NCBI RefSeq assembly: GCF_900113135.1
Contig: NZ_FOOH01000012.1
Location: 62,001-126,000 of the forward strand
Source of the DNA: Salegentibacter agarivorans
GTDB lineage: Bacteria > Bacteroidota > Bacteroidia > Flavobacteriales > Flavobacteriaceae
DNA: 64,000 nucleotides
Direction of reading: 5' to 3'
A program made the position numbers and the translations under genes. Under the pieces are notes generated by a model, which saw only the letters and a program-made list of their open reading frames with translations, made no database searches and was not told where the DNA came from. Below are positions 27,940 through 36,652 of the stretch, one piece after another (within the stretch, counting starts at the first letter, position 1; each line of letters begins with the position of its first letter).

Positions 27940-28797
27940 ATGATTCAGTCAATGACAGGTTTTGGGAAAAGCATAACGCAACTCCCATCAAAAAAAGTAA
28001 CCGTTGAAATCAAGTCGCTAAACAGCAAAAACCTTGACGTAAACGCCCGAATCCCTTCGCAATACCGCGAAAAAGAACTTCAACTAAGAAATACAATTTC
28101 TAAATCGCTTACCCGCGGAAAAGTGGATTTTTCCCTTTTTGTAGAGGTAACCGGCGAGGAAACTACCGCTTCTGTAAACCGGGGAGTAGTGAGAAACTAT
28201 ATGCAACAATTAAAAAGTATTGTTGATGGCGATGAAACCGAATTGCTAAAAATGGCAGTAAGAATGCCTGATGCAGTGACTACCGAGCGCGAAGAAATTG
28301 ATGAATCTGAATTTAAAGCAATTGAAGCCGCGGTGATTGAAGCCCTGGAAGAAATCAACCAATTTAGAACAGATGAAGGGGAAGCTTTAGAGAAAGACCT
28401 TAAACTTCGTGTAAATAACATTGAAGCATTACTGCAGGAAGTTCTAAGAATTGACCCAGAAAGGGTTGAGGCGGTAAAGGAACGTCTTAGAAAAGGAGTG
28501 GCAGATCTTAAAGAGAATGTAGACGAAAACCGTTTTGAACAGGAATTGGTGTACTACATTGAAAAATTCGACATTACCGAAGAAAAAGTGAGGCTGGAAA
28601 ACCATCTTGCCTATTTTAACGAAAGCATAAATTCACAGGATTCAAACGGGAGAAAACTCGGTTTTATTTCTCAGGAAATGGGCCGGGAGATCAATACAAT
28701 AGGTAGTAAATCTAACTATGCCCCAATGCAACAGTTGGTGGTGCAAATGAAAGATGAGCTGGAAAAAATTAAAGAACAACTTTTAAACGTACTCTAA
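27940..28797 (+). CDS. yicC: YicC family endoribonuclease-like protein
   Basis: A 285-residue cytosolic protein. MIQSMTGFGKS at the N-terminus and the C-terminal GRKLGFISQEMGREINTIGSK (in part) are the two ends that define YicC (YicC_N and DUF1732). YicC is a recently recognised RNase that trims or cleaves RNA; its gene very often precedes gmk, as here, where the stop and the gmk ATG are directly joined (TAAATG). First gene of a three-gene operon. Confidence 0.95.
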   Translation: MIQSMTGFGKSITQLPSKKVTVEIKSLNSKNLDVNARIPSQYREKELQLRNTISKSLTRGKVDFSLFVEVTGEETTASVNRGVVRNYMQQLKSIVDGDETELLKMAVRMPDAVTTEREEIDESEFKAIEAAVIEALEEINQFRTDEGEALEKDLKLRVNNIEALLQEVLRIDPERVEAVKERLRKGVADLKENVDENRFEQELVYYIEKFDITEEKVRLENHLAYFNESINSQDSNGRKLGFISQEMGREINTIGSKSNYAPMQQLVVQMKDELEKIKEQLLNVL

Positions 28798-29391
28798 ATG
28801 AGCGATGGTAAACTTATCGTATTCTCGGCGCCTTCAGGATCGGGAAAAACCACGATAGTCCAACATTTATTAAAGCACAAAGAATTGGACCTGGAGTTTT
28901 CTATCTCTGCCACATCTCGTGAGCCAAGAGGTGAAGAAAAAGACGGGCAGCATTATTATTTCCTTTCTTTAGAGGACTTTAAAAGGAAGATAAAAAACGA
29001 CGAATTCCTGGAATGGGAAGAAGTTTACCGCGATAATTTCTACGGAACTTTAAAAAGCGAAGTAGAACGCATCTGGTCTCACGGAAAAAACGTGATTTTT
29101 GATATTGATGTTGTAGGCGGACTGGATATTAAAAATATCTATCCGGATAAAACCCTGGCGGTTTTTGTAAAACCACCAAGTATTGAAGAATTAAAGATTC
29201 GGTTGAAAAAGCGAAAAACGGAAAGTGACGATAAAATAAATATGCGAGTAGCAAAAGCTTCCATTGAGCTGGCAACCGCACCACAATTCGATTTTATTAT
29301 TGAAAATCATCATTTAGATACCGCACTTCAGGAAGCTTACGATCTTGTGGCAACTTATGTAGGCGTAAAAAATTCGGCTAAAAATGAATAG
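28798..29391 (+). CDS. gmk: Guanylate kinase
   Basis: A 197-residue kinase that converts GMP and ATP to GDP and ADP. P-loop APSGSGKT at residues 10-17, the GMP-binding part TSREPRGEEKDGQHYYF and the lid region (KRKTESDDKINMRV) are all present; length is normal. Its ATG follows the yicC stop directly and its end overlaps nadD by 8 nt. Confidence 0.97.
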   Translation: MSDGKLIVFSAPSGSGKTTIVQHLLKHKELDLEFSISATSREPRGEEKDGQHYYFLSLEDFKRKIKNDEFLEWEEVYRDNFYGTLKSEVERIWSHGKNVIFDIDVVGGLDIKNIYPDKTLAVFVKPPSIEELKIRLKKRKTESDDKINMRVAKASIELATAPQFDFIIENHHLDTALQEAYDLVATYVGVKNSAKNE

Positions 29392-29968
29392 GAAAGTCGG
29401 TTTGTTTTTTGGGACTTTCAATCCAGTTCATATCGGACACCTTATTATTGCCAATCATATGGCTGAATTTTCAGATTTAGATGAAGTTTGGCTGGTGGTT
29501 ACTCCTCATAATCCGCATAAAAAGAAAAGTACTTTACTTGAAAATCATCACCGGCTGGAGATGGTATACAAAGCCTGCGAAGGTTTTGAACATTTAAAAC
29601 CTTCTAATATAGAGTTTGGTTTACCGCAACCCAACTATACAAGTACTACGCTGGCACATCTTCAGGAAAAATATCCTACAAACGAATTTTGCCCGATTAT
29701 GGGGGAGGATAACCTGAAAACCTTCCACAAGTGGAAGAATTACGAGGTGATTTTGGAAAATCATCAAATATATGTTTACCCAAGAATTTCAGGCAGAAAG
29801 GTGGAAAATGAGTTTAAAGATCATCCAAAAATAACCCGCGTAATGGCTCCCGTGATAGAAATTTCTTCAACTTTTATTAGAAAAGCGGTAAAGGAAGGAA
29901 AGTTTATAAAGCCCATGTTGCCTGATGCGGTTTGGGATTATATTAAACTGATGAATTTTTATAAGTAG
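29384..29968 (+). CDS. nadD: Nicotinate-nucleotide adenylyltransferase
   Basis: A 194-residue nucleotidyltransferase: GLFFGTFNPVHIGHL at residues 6-20 holds the (T/H)xGH motif, and EISSTFIRKAV near residue 163 is the ISSTxIR motif. It makes NaAD from NaMN and ATP in NAD synthesis. It overlaps gmk by 8 nt, so it is translationally coupled. The window also carries 3-hydroxyanthranilate dioxygenase, which can feed the same pathway through quinolinate. Confidence 0.96.
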   Translation: MNRKVGLFFGTFNPVHIGHLIIANHMAEFSDLDEVWLVVTPHNPHKKKSTLLENHHRLEMVYKACEGFEHLKPSNIEFGLPQPNYTSTTLAHLQEKYPTNEFCPIMGEDNLKTFHKWKNYEVILENHQIYVYPRISGRKVENEFKDHPKITRVMAPVIEISSTFIRKAVKEGKFIKPMLPDAVWDYIKLMNFYK

Positions 29969-29984
29969 TCGAAATTAAAAAAAA

Positions 29985-30122
29985 ACAAAAGACTGTTTAA
30001 AAATCTTATGTTAGCTGTTCTGGTTAGCTGATTGAACCTACTTTTTTCATTGTGGAACTACAAGCTATAGGACGTCGTCTGCCCTCAATGTAACAACCTC
30101 AAAAACTTTAAACAGTCTTTAA
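29985..30122 (-). ncRNA. Structured RNA candidate with 6S-like architecture
   Basis: Minus-strand reading: AAAGACTGTTTAAA (30120-30107) pairs over 14 perfect bp with its complement at 30001-29988, which is followed by a long T-run. Inside, CATTG (30090-30086) pairs with CAATG (30052-30048) and is continued by a GG/CC step, capped by a 26-nt apex. The two strands between these stems are unpaired, the 3' one holding a small GGTT/AACC hairpin and the direct repeat CAGCTAAC twice. Closing stem, asymmetrical central bubble with small hairpin, and apical stem are the layout of 6S RNA; the Rfam 6S-Flavo family is the obvious comparison. A MITE or an elaborate terminator of the LysM gene is the alternative. 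Confidence 0.5.
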
Positions 30123-30125
30123 TCT

Positions 30126-30629
30126 TTATTTCTTATCCAGGCGCGGAATTCGTAAAACCTGCCCCGGAAATATTTTATCGGGATCTTTAAGCATTGGTTT
30201 ATTGGCTTCAAAAATCACCGTATATTTATTTGCATTCCCATAATGCTCTTTGGCTATTTTGCTTAAATTCTCACCTCTTTCAACCGTATGAAAACCAGAT
30301 TCAGGTTCTTCTTTCTTCACGGCCAACCTATCATCTACCTTCGCAATTCCGCCAGAATTGCCAATAACAAGCACTATCTTTTCACGAACAGACTGCGAAT
30401 CTGCCAGTCCGTAAACTATAGCTGTACTATCTTCAATATTAATTACAGGATTTTCTACTTTTAAATCCAGGCTCTTTATAGTATTTAAGAGCTTATCTGC
30501 CGCTTTTGCATTCTCTTTTCGTATAATCTCTTTCTTCGCTTCAGAAATTTCTATGTTTTCTTCTTCCTGTTCTTTTTCTTTTCCGAAGATTTTTTCCCCG
30601 GCATCTTTTATAAATGAAAATATTCCCAT
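30126..30629 (-). CDS. BON and LysM domain protein (YgaU-like)
   Basis: A 167-residue protein without signal peptide: short amphipathic N-terminus (MGIFSFIKDAGEKIFGKE), a charged linker, a BON domain (about 48-108) and a C-terminal LysM (about 115-165, HTVERGENLSKIAKEHYG). E. coli YgaU/Kbp has the same architecture and binds K+; the role here is inferred from that. Start at the ATG 30629, since 12 further residues from 30665 would disturb the conserved MG(I/L)FSF-like beginning. The RNA candidate follows within a few nt of the stop. Confidence 0.87.
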   Translation of the reverse strand: MGIFSFIKDAGEKIFGKEKEQEEENIEISEAKKEIIRKENAKAADKLLNTIKSLDLKVENPVINIEDSTAIVYGLADSQSVREKIVLVIGNSGGIAKVDDRLAVKKEEPESGFHTVERGENLSKIAKEHYGNANKYTVIFEANKPMLKDPDKIFPGQVLRIPRLDKK

Positions 30630-31001
30630 ATCCTTGATTACTAAGTTAGTGAAAGAAAAGTACAAAAGGAAATTTGTAATCGTCTTACTCTTAGTCCTAA
30701 ATTTTTGTTAGATTTTTCAATTCTCAAACAAAAACCGCAAACCACAATAGATATTGCGAGTTTGCGGTTTTCAACTAAATAACCAACCAAAAAACTAAGA
30801 AATCCATTTTCTTTAAAAAAGAACCTCATCGTCTATAAGAGAACGCAAAAACTTGTGTAGAATTGTAAATTGGTAAAATTTATAGATGTTAAAGTTTAGT
30901 CTTGATTTCTTTGATTATTCATTAATATTTTGCTTTATAACCGCAGTCTTTTTAGATATACTTAGAAAATTGCTTATTTTTGAATTACAATAAAACAACC
31001 T
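30630..31001. other. 372-nt divergent intergenic region
   Basis: Divergent spacer between the LysM gene and gpsA. It holds a perfect 12-bp inverted repeat (30731-30771, listed separately) and a possible gpsA promoter (TATTTTTG at 30975-30982). A 62-codon minus frame passes through the hairpin and looks non-coding. Confidence 0.6.
30731..30771 (-). terminator. Perfect 12-bp hairpin with T-run
   Basis: AAAACCGCAAAC (30731-30742) and GTTTGCGGTTTT (30760-30771) pair perfectly around 17 nt. On the minus strand the arm is followed by TTTTTGTTT, as for an intrinsic terminator, but it lies upstream of the LysM gene with no minus gene before it. It may end an unannotated minus transcript. Confidence 0.5.
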
Positions 31002-31997
31002 ATGGATAAGTCTCCAAAGTTTGCCGTAATTGGCGGCGGTAGCTGGGCTACTGCAATAGTAAAAATGCTAAGCGAAAATGTAGATACTATTTATTGGTAT
31101 ATGCGCAGCACCTACGCTATTGAGCATATTAAAAGACAGGAACATAACCCAAATTACCTTAGCTCGGTTGAATTTGATAACGACCAGTTAGAACTAAGCA
31201 ATGATATTAATAAAACTATTGCGGCCGCAGATTATCTAATTTTTGCCATTCCTTCGGCCTTTTTAAAGCGCGAATTAGACGCGCTAACGGTTTCTTTGGA
31301 AGACAAGATAATCTTTTCGGCTATTAAAGGAATTGTGCCCGAGAGTAGCCTTATTGTGGGCGAACATTTTGAAGAATTTCACCACGTTCCCGCCGATAAT
31401 ATTGGAGTAATTACCGGGCCTTGCCACGCCGAAGAGGTTGCCCTGGAGAGGCTTTCTTATCTTACCATTGCCTGTACCGATGAAGAGAAAGCTAAAATCG
31501 TGGCTAAAAACCTGGACAGTGAATACATTAAATGCAAAATAAGCGATGATGTAACCGGAACCGAATATGCTGCAATGCTGAAGAATATTTATGCCATTGC
31601 AGCCGGAATTGCCCACGGATTAGGGTATGGAGATAATTTCCAGAGTGTTCTAATGAGTAACGCCATAAAAGAAATGAAACGCTTTATTAAAAAAGTACAT
31701 AAGATGAAGCGAAATATAAACGATTCAGCTTATTTAGGAGACCTTTTGGTTACAGGATACTCTGTATTTAGCCGAAACCGTATGTTCGGGAATATGATTG
31801 GAAAAGGCTACACGGTCAAAAGTGCACAGATGGAAATGAGTATGATTGCTGAAGGTTATTACGCTACCGAAAGTGCTTATAAAATAAATAAAGACAAAGG
31901 TGCAAAAACACCAATTATAAACGCAGTTTATGGCATTCTTTACGAAGGAAAAAATCCTAAAAAAGTGATTAAAAAACTGGCAGAAAAGCTGACTTAA
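31002..31997 (+). CDS. gpsA: Glycerol-3-phosphate dehydrogenase [NAD(P)+]
   Basis: A 331-residue cytosolic enzyme reducing dihydroxyacetone phosphate to sn-glycerol-3-phosphate for phospholipid synthesis. Rossmann motif GGGSWATA at residues 11-18, ITGPCHAEEV near 140, the catalytic Lys in GTEYAAMLKNIYAIAAG (partial) and SRNRMFGNMIGKG near 250. Length is normal. Monocistronic; convergent with the small gene ending at 31998, with stops touching. Confidence 0.96.
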   Translation: MDKSPKFAVIGGGSWATAIVKMLSENVDTIYWYMRSTYAIEHIKRQEHNPNYLSSVEFDNDQLELSNDINKTIAAADYLIFAIPSAFLKRELDALTVSLEDKIIFSAIKGIVPESSLIVGEHFEEFHHVPADNIGVITGPCHAEEVALERLSYLTIACTDEEKAKIVAKNLDSEYIKCKISDDVTGTEYAAMLKNIYAIAAGIAHGLGYGDNFQSVLMSNAIKEMKRFIKKVHKMKRNINDSAYLGDLLVTGYSVFSRNRMFGNMIGKGYTVKSAQMEMSMIAEGYYATESAYKINKDKGAKTPIINAVYGILYEGKNPKKVIKKLAEKLT

Positions 31998-32393
31998 TTA
32001 TTTGGCTAAAATTCCTTTGTTTGGGATAATTGGGAGTTCGCGCAAAGCTTTTTCGTTTACGCTGTTTTTCCTGAATACATATTTCTTCTCATACATTTTA
32101 CCTTCAGAAAAGAAAGTCACCTGAAACTGATTATTAAGGGCAAGCACTTCATCCTGTATGAATTCGATTTTAGCGAAAGATTTCGCAGGTAAATGTTCCA
32201 GTTTATGGCGAATGGTAGAGGTCACTTTGTTTTCATCAAAACCCTTACTCACAATTAAAGCCATCTCGATAGCCTCATCTTTATCATTTATAAGATATGC
32301 ATTCCACTCCTCTACCTTAAAAGCTTCGTTATAGACTTTCACCGCCGCTACATAAACTTTTTCAACCTTTGGTATATCAATATCTTTCTTCAC
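31998..32393 (-). CDS. Hypothetical protein linked to pheS
   Basis: A 131-residue cytosolic protein, alpha/beta, with no known motif. The best start is GTG at 32393, whose G is the last base of the upstream TAG stop (TAGTG), so translation is coupled to the 55-residue membrane protein gene. Proteins like this are sometimes labelled phenylalanyl-tRNA synthetase subunit alpha in databases because of their position, but nothing here resembles a synthetase domain. Convergent with gpsA. Confidence 0.72.
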   Translation of the reverse strand: MKKDIDIPKVEKVYVAAVKVYNEAFKVEEWNAYLINDKDEAIEMALIVSKGFDENKVTSTIRHKLEHLPAKSFAKIEFIQDEVLALNNQFQVTFFSEGKMYEKKYVFRKNSVNEKALRELPIIPNKGILAK

Positions 32394-32560
32394 TAATCTT
32401 CAATCTTATTTTTAGCCCATTTGAACAAGCCCCAAAGAATAAGTGCTGCAATAACTAATAAAATAGCTCCTAAAGCCAGTTCTATTATTTCTACAGCAAC
32501 TAAAATAACAATTACCCCAAGGGCAAGAATCCCGAAAATTACTAAACCAATTTTTTTCAT
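32393..32560 (-). CDS. Small membrane protein, 55 residues
   Basis: ATG at 32560 to TAG at 32395-32393. The chain begins MKKIGLVIFGILALGVIVIL, continues with a second hydrophobic part (LALGAILLVIAALILWGLF) and ends in a basic tail KWAKNKIED, so two membrane helices in hairpin are likely. It sits 41 nt after pheS and shares one base with the next gene. I do not recognise a family. Confidence 0.72.
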   Translation of the reverse strand: MKKIGLVIFGILALGVIVILVAVEIIELALGAILLVIAALILWGLFKWAKNKIED

Positions 32561-32601
32561 AAAAAAGATATTTTGCTTTAGCTTTCGGCCAAGGCAGGTT
32601 A

Positions 32602-33621
32602 TTAAAACGACGATTTAAACTGCTCCAGGAATCTTAGGTCGTTTTCATAGAACATTCTAATATCGCCTATTTGATAAAGCAGCATTGCAATACGTTCTAT
32701 TCCCATTCCAAAAGCAAATCCTGAATATTCTTTAGGATCTATATTACAATTTCTAAGTACATTGGGATCTACCATCCCGCAACCCATAATTTCTAACCAA
32801 CCGGTTCCTTTAGTAATTCGGTAATCGGTTTCGGTTTCAAGGCCCCAGTAAATATCTACCTCGGCACTTGGCTCTGTAAACGGAAAATAAGAAGGTCTTA
32901 GCCTTATCTTAGATTTCCCGAATAATTGTTCTGTAAAATAAAGTAAAGTTTGCTTAAGATCGGCAAAACTTACATTTTTGTCTATATAAAGTCCTTCTAC
33001 CTGGTGAAAAATACAATGGGAACGTGCCGAGATAGCCTCGTTTCTAAAAACCCTTCCCGGAGAAATTGTTCTAATTGGCGGCTTGTTATTTTCCATATAA
33101 CGCACCTGCACCGAAGAAGTGTGGGTACGCAATAAAATATCGGGATTTGTTTGAATAAAAAAAGTATCCTGCATATCGCGAGCCGGATGATATTCGGGAA
33201 GATTTAAGGCCGTAAAATTATGCCAGTCATCTTCCATTTCGGGCCCTTCAGAAACATTAAAACCAATGTTTGAAAAGATCTCGATAATCTGGTTTTTTAC
33301 GATAGAAATAGGATGTCTTGCTCCAATTTCAATAGGTTCTCCCGGTCTTGAAAGGTCGCCATAAACCCCGCTTTCCTCCTGTTTACTTTCCAGGAGTTCT
33401 TTAAGGTGCGCAACTTTGGCTTCAGAAGCTTTTTTAAGTGAATTTACGGCCTGGCCAAACTCTTTTTTCTGTTCGTTGGGAACTTCTTTAAACGAAGCGA
33501 AAAAATCGTTTAAAATTCCTTTTTTACCAAGATATTTAATTCTGAATGCTTCTACTTCTTTAGCCGATTCAGTTTTAAAAGCTTCTACTTCAGCTATATG
33601 TTGCTTTATTTTATCTATCAT
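32602..33621 (-). CDS. pheS: Phenylalanine--tRNA ligase alpha subunit
   Basis: A 339-residue class II synthetase subunit: N-terminal coiled-coil (1-100), then the catalytic domain with motif 2 region [21 protein letters not shown] (partial) and motif 3 [11 protein letters not shown] near residue 310; [16 protein letters not shown] is also diagnostic. Works with the beta subunit PheT, which is not in the window. Followed by two small genes of unknown function. Confidence 0.97.
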   Translation of the reverse strand: MIDKIKQHIAEVEAFKTESAKEVEAFRIKYLGKKGILNDFFASFKEVPNEQKKEFGQAVNSLKKASEAKVAHLKELLESKQEESGVYGDLSRPGEPIEIGARHPISIVKNQIIEIFSNIGFNVSEGPEMEDDWHNFTALNLPEYHPARDMQDTFFIQTNPDILLRTHTSSVQVRYMENNKPPIRTISPGRVFRNEAISARSHCIFHQVEGLYIDKNVSFADLKQTLLYFTEQLFGKSKIRLRPSYFPFTEPSAEVDIYWGLETETDYRITKGTGWLEIMGCGMVDPNVLRNCNIDPKEYSGFAFGMGIERIAMLLYQIGDIRMFYENDLRFLEQFKSSF

Positions 33622-33687
33622 GAGATCCTTTTCTTTTCAGAAGGGCAAATTTAGTAAAAATGTAGTTTTAGGCAGCACGTGTCGCCC

Positions 33688-34044
33688 TTAATCTATGTAT
33701 CCGTTATTGATAAAATAATTTACAATGGCCTCCTTCATTAAAACCGATTGTTCCCCGGCTTTTAAAGTAGGTAATTGCTCCAAGATCTTATAATGCGGCC
33801 ATCCGTCTTCATCAAAATAATCAAATTCATAGTAACCGTAAGGTTCCAGCAAACGGCAAATAGCAATATGCATCAAATCTATTTTATGATCTTTCTTAAA
33901 TTTCTTGTGTGGCTGACCTAATTCCTGAACGCCAATTACGTAAATTATCGCATCCAGATCCATTGATTCTCCATCGGCAAACTGATTAGAAAGCTTTTTT
34001 TGCAAACCTTCCCATCTCCCTTTCAAATTTTCGTCTCTTGTCAT
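33688..34044 (-). CDS. Conserved-type hypothetical protein, 118 residues
   Basis: A soluble, mixed alpha/beta protein. LDAIIYVIGVQELGQPHKKF and MHIAICRLLEPYGYYEF are its best defined segments, followed by a DEDGWPHYKIL stretch. I recall similar unannotated proteins in Bacteroidetes but no function. It lies 66 nt upstream of pheS on the same strand. Confidence 0.7.
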   Translation of the reverse strand: MTRDENLKGRWEGLQKKLSNQFADGESMDLDAIIYVIGVQELGQPHKKFKKDHKIDLMHIAICRLLEPYGYYEFDYFDEDGWPHYKILEQLPTLKAGEQSVLMKEAIVNYFINNGYID

Positions 34045-34137
34045 ACCGCAAAGATAATATCTTAGTATTTGTATTTAGCCTCTCACAGGACTGATTTCTT
34101 TGAATTAATTTGCGGAAAGTTTGATAAAGGTATTTTT

Positions 34138-34175
34138 CTCGATACTCGCGATTTAAATACTCCGAAGCCTGCCTC
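34138..34175 (-). repeat. Dispersed palindromic repeat, diverged inverted copy
   Basis: Read on the minus strand, 38 nt align with 62823-62860 (+) at 31 positions, including TATTTAAATC or CATTTAAATC and the TATCGAG end. It shows that the repeat unit extends upstream of the 19-nt core, starting GAGGCA. Confidence 0.6.
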
Positions 34176-34234
34176 TAAAATTAAATCTTGGTTCTATTGA
34201 ATATCTCGTACGCTTGCTCCGAGGTAGTTTTTAC

Positions 34235-34242
34235 TATATTTG
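34235..34242 (+). promoter_or_regulatory. -7 box directly before the cvpA-like gene
   Basis: TATATTTG, with CTTG 18 nt upstream (34213-34216), lies only 4 nt before the ATG at 34247. If used, the mRNA would be leaderless or nearly so. Confidence 0.45.
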
Positions 34243-34246
34243 AAAT

Positions 34247-34792
34247 ATGAACACAGTAGATATCGTCCTGGCTTTAATCCTGCTTTACGGACTCGTTAGA
34301 GGTTTTTTTAGAGGCCTGCTGGCCGAAATTGCTTCCCTGGTAGGTATTGTAGCCGGTATTTACGGTGCCATTCATTTTTCTCATATTTTAAGCGATTTCT
34401 TTTCTGAAAATATGAATTGGGATTCAGATTATGTTAACCTAATCGCCTTCGCTATTACATTTATTCTCATTGTTTTTCTAATTTCCCTTGCCGGGAAAAT
34501 TTTAACCAAAATGGCCGGTTTTGCTGCCCTTGGCATTGTGAATAAATTACTCGGCGGTGCATTTGGGCTACTAAAAATGGCTTTTTTAGCCAGTGTGGTT
34601 ATTATGTTTTTTGGCGCTACAAACGAAGAAATAGATTTGGTAAGTGAAGAAAGCCTGGAGGAATCTAAATTATATGCTCCTGTAAAAACCATAGCCCCGG
34701 CAGTACTCCCTTCAATTATAAGAGAAGCCAGAGAACGAGATATATTAAATGAAGAAAATGATTTCTTCAGGAATGAAAAAGAGGAAGTTTAA
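34247..34792 (+). CDS. CvpA family membrane protein
   Basis: A 181-residue inner-membrane protein with four hydrophobic helices; the N-terminal NTVDIVLALILLYGLVRGFF with the RGFFRGL turn is typical for CvpA. The C-terminus is acidic and soluble. In other bacteria CvpA is needed for colicin V secretion and for envelope integrity. Single gene, followed by a REP-like element. Confidence 0.88.
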   Translation: MNTVDIVLALILLYGLVRGFFRGLLAEIASLVGIVAGIYGAIHFSHILSDFFSENMNWDSDYVNLIAFAITFILIVFLISLAGKILTKMAGFAALGIVNKLLGGAFGLLKMAFLASVVIMFFGATNEEIDLVSEESLEESKLYAPVKTIAPAVLPSIIREARERDILNEENDFFRNEKEEV

Positions 34793-34796
34793 AAAG

Positions 34797-34884
34797 TTTT
34801 AGTTCGCCATCCTGAATTTTATTTCAGGATCTAAAATTTTAGAAGCTAATCCCGAAATTTCGGGAGAGCCTGACGAGAACTAAA
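34797..34884. repeat. REP-like element (CATCCTGAA type)
   Basis: Contains the CATCCTGAATTTTATTTCAGGAT hairpin in part (arms ATCCTGAA and TTCAGGAT), the perfect palindrome CCCGAAATTTCGGG at 34851-34864, and outer arms TAGTTC / GAACTA. Same family as 16765-16832 and 51875-51963. It separates two convergent genes. Confidence 0.72.
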
Positions 34885-34922
34885 CTTCTCAAACTTCCTC
34901 TAAAAAATTCTATTCTATACTT

Positions 34923-36482
34923 TTAAACCGGAACGTCCAGTCCAAAAAATCTTCTAAAACTTTCAGGATTCACTACTTCACCTTTATCGGCAATAAGCTT
35001 AATAGTTATATCCTTTCGTTTTGCCTTAATAGCAAATTCATCTAAGATTTCAAGTACATCATAATCCAGTACACGGGTTTTTCTTACATCTAAAATTACC
35101 GTAGAATTATCTGGAATTTCATTTAACTCTCTTAGGATTGCACCTTTATTTAAGAAAGACAACTCTTCAGCAAGTGTGATTTTGTACTGGCCATCATTAA
35201 CATCGTAACCTTCTTTGTGAAGAAAGTGAGAGTTTTTGTAGCTATTAATTAGAATAACTCCAATTCCTACTGCAAGTCCAAGTCCTATACCCATTAGCAA
35301 GTCCAAAAACACAACCCCAAGAATGGTAATAATAAATGGAAGAAATTGTCCCTTTCCTAATTTAAACATTTGCTTGAAAAGTGCCGGTTTAGCCAACTTA
35401 TAACCCACCAGTAGAAGCACGGCGGCAAGTACGGCCAAAGGAATCATATTCAACACAGTTGGTATAGCGATAATAGAAAAAAGTATGAGGAAACCGTGTA
35501 AAATTGCAGAAAGTTTAGTTCTACCACCAGATTGTGCATTAGTAGAACTCCTTACAATTACCTGTGTAACTGGCAAACCTCCAATAAGACCAGAAATCAT
35601 ATTACCGGCACCTTGCGCATAAAGCTCACGGTTGGTATTTGTGGTTCTTTTTAATGGGTCTATTTTATCTATAGCCTCCACACTTAATAAAGTTTCTAAA
35701 CTGGCAACAATAGCTATTGTTACGGCAACAATCCAAACTTCAGAATTAGTGATTTCAGCAAAATTAGGCATAGAAAATTGCCCAAAGAAAGAAGCTGCAC
35801 TTTCTGGTACAGGTACACTTACTAATTGAAAATCCTGAATCCCAAAAGCAGGACCATCTACTACTAGATAGTAAACTACCCCCATAGCAACGGCTACCAG
35901 AGGTCCCGGAACAATACTGAATATTTTGCTCTTTTTAGTAAGAACTTTTTCCCATAATAGTAAAATTGCCAGGGCCACAAGAGTAATTAATATACTACCA
36001 TAATGAAGGTTATCTGCTATGTTACCTAATGCAGAACCAATACCGCCATCTATAGAAAAAATTTCTAAATCACTGGAAAAGCCCAGAACGTTTGGAATTT
36101 GTGAAATAGCAATGGTAATACCTATACCCGCAAGCATACCCTTAATTACTGATGAAGGGAAATAATATCCAATAATACCAGCTTTTAAAGCTCCCATTAC
36201 TATTTGAAGAATTCCGGCGATTACTACGGCAACCAGAAATATTTCGTAGCTCCCAAGCGATTGTATTGCTCCTAAAACAATAACCGCTAAACCTGCTGCA
36301 GGACCACTAACCCCTAATTGAGAATTTGAAATACTACCTACAACGATACCTCCAACCATACCGGCAATTAAACCGGAAAATAGTGGGGCTCCACTGGCAA
36401 GTGCAATTCCTAAACATAACGGAATCGCTACAAAAAATACTACAATACTTGCCGGGAAATCTTTATTAAAATGTTTAAACAT
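34923..36482 (-). CDS. SulP family inorganic anion transporter with STAS domain
   Basis: A 519-residue inner-membrane transporter, about 12-14 helices, followed by a C-terminal STAS domain (about 425-519, NSTVILDVRKTRVLDYDVLE in part). VSGPAAGLAVIVLGA and GLIGGLPVTQVIVRSS are the helix 3 and helix 10 motifs of SLC26/SulP. Probable substrates are bicarbonate, sulfate or chloride; no carbonic anhydrase is adjacent to decide. Single gene. Confidence 0.93.
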   Translation of the reverse strand: MFKHFNKDFPASIVVFFVAIPLCLGIALASGAPLFSGLIAGMVGGIVVGSISNSQLGVSGPAAGLAVIVLGAIQSLGSYEIFLVAVVIAGILQIVMGALKAGIIGYYFPSSVIKGMLAGIGITIAISQIPNVLGFSSDLEIFSIDGGIGSALGNIADNLHYGSILITLVALAILLLWEKVLTKKSKIFSIVPGPLVAVAMGVVYYLVVDGPAFGIQDFQLVSVPVPESAASFFGQFSMPNFAEITNSEVWIVAVTIAIVASLETLLSVEAIDKIDPLKRTTNTNRELYAQGAGNMISGLIGGLPVTQVIVRSSTNAQSGGRTKLSAILHGFLILFSIIAIPTVLNMIPLAVLAAVLLLVGYKLAKPALFKQMFKLGKGQFLPFIITILGVVFLDLLMGIGLGLAVGIGVILINSYKNSHFLHKEGYDVNDGQYKITLAEELSFLNKGAILRELNEIPDNSTVILDVRKTRVLDYDVLEILDEFAIKAKRKDITIKLIADKGEVVNPESFRRFFGLDVPV

Positions 36483-36652
36483 ATAAAACGCTTTATTAAT
36501 TGAGACCTAAGCAAAATTTAGCCTAGTAATGTCTCTAAAATCTAATTTTTAGAAAAATGAATAGAATTTTTTATAACAATCTAGATACGAATGCTATAGC
36601 CACTGCAGAAATTGCAGATAGTTCTTAAAAATCCAGAAAAATTTAAATTAGA

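Noticed and set aside
30641-30829. 62-codon minus frame in front of the LysM gene
   Set aside because: It is translated straight through a perfect hairpin and shows no start context or protein-like pattern.
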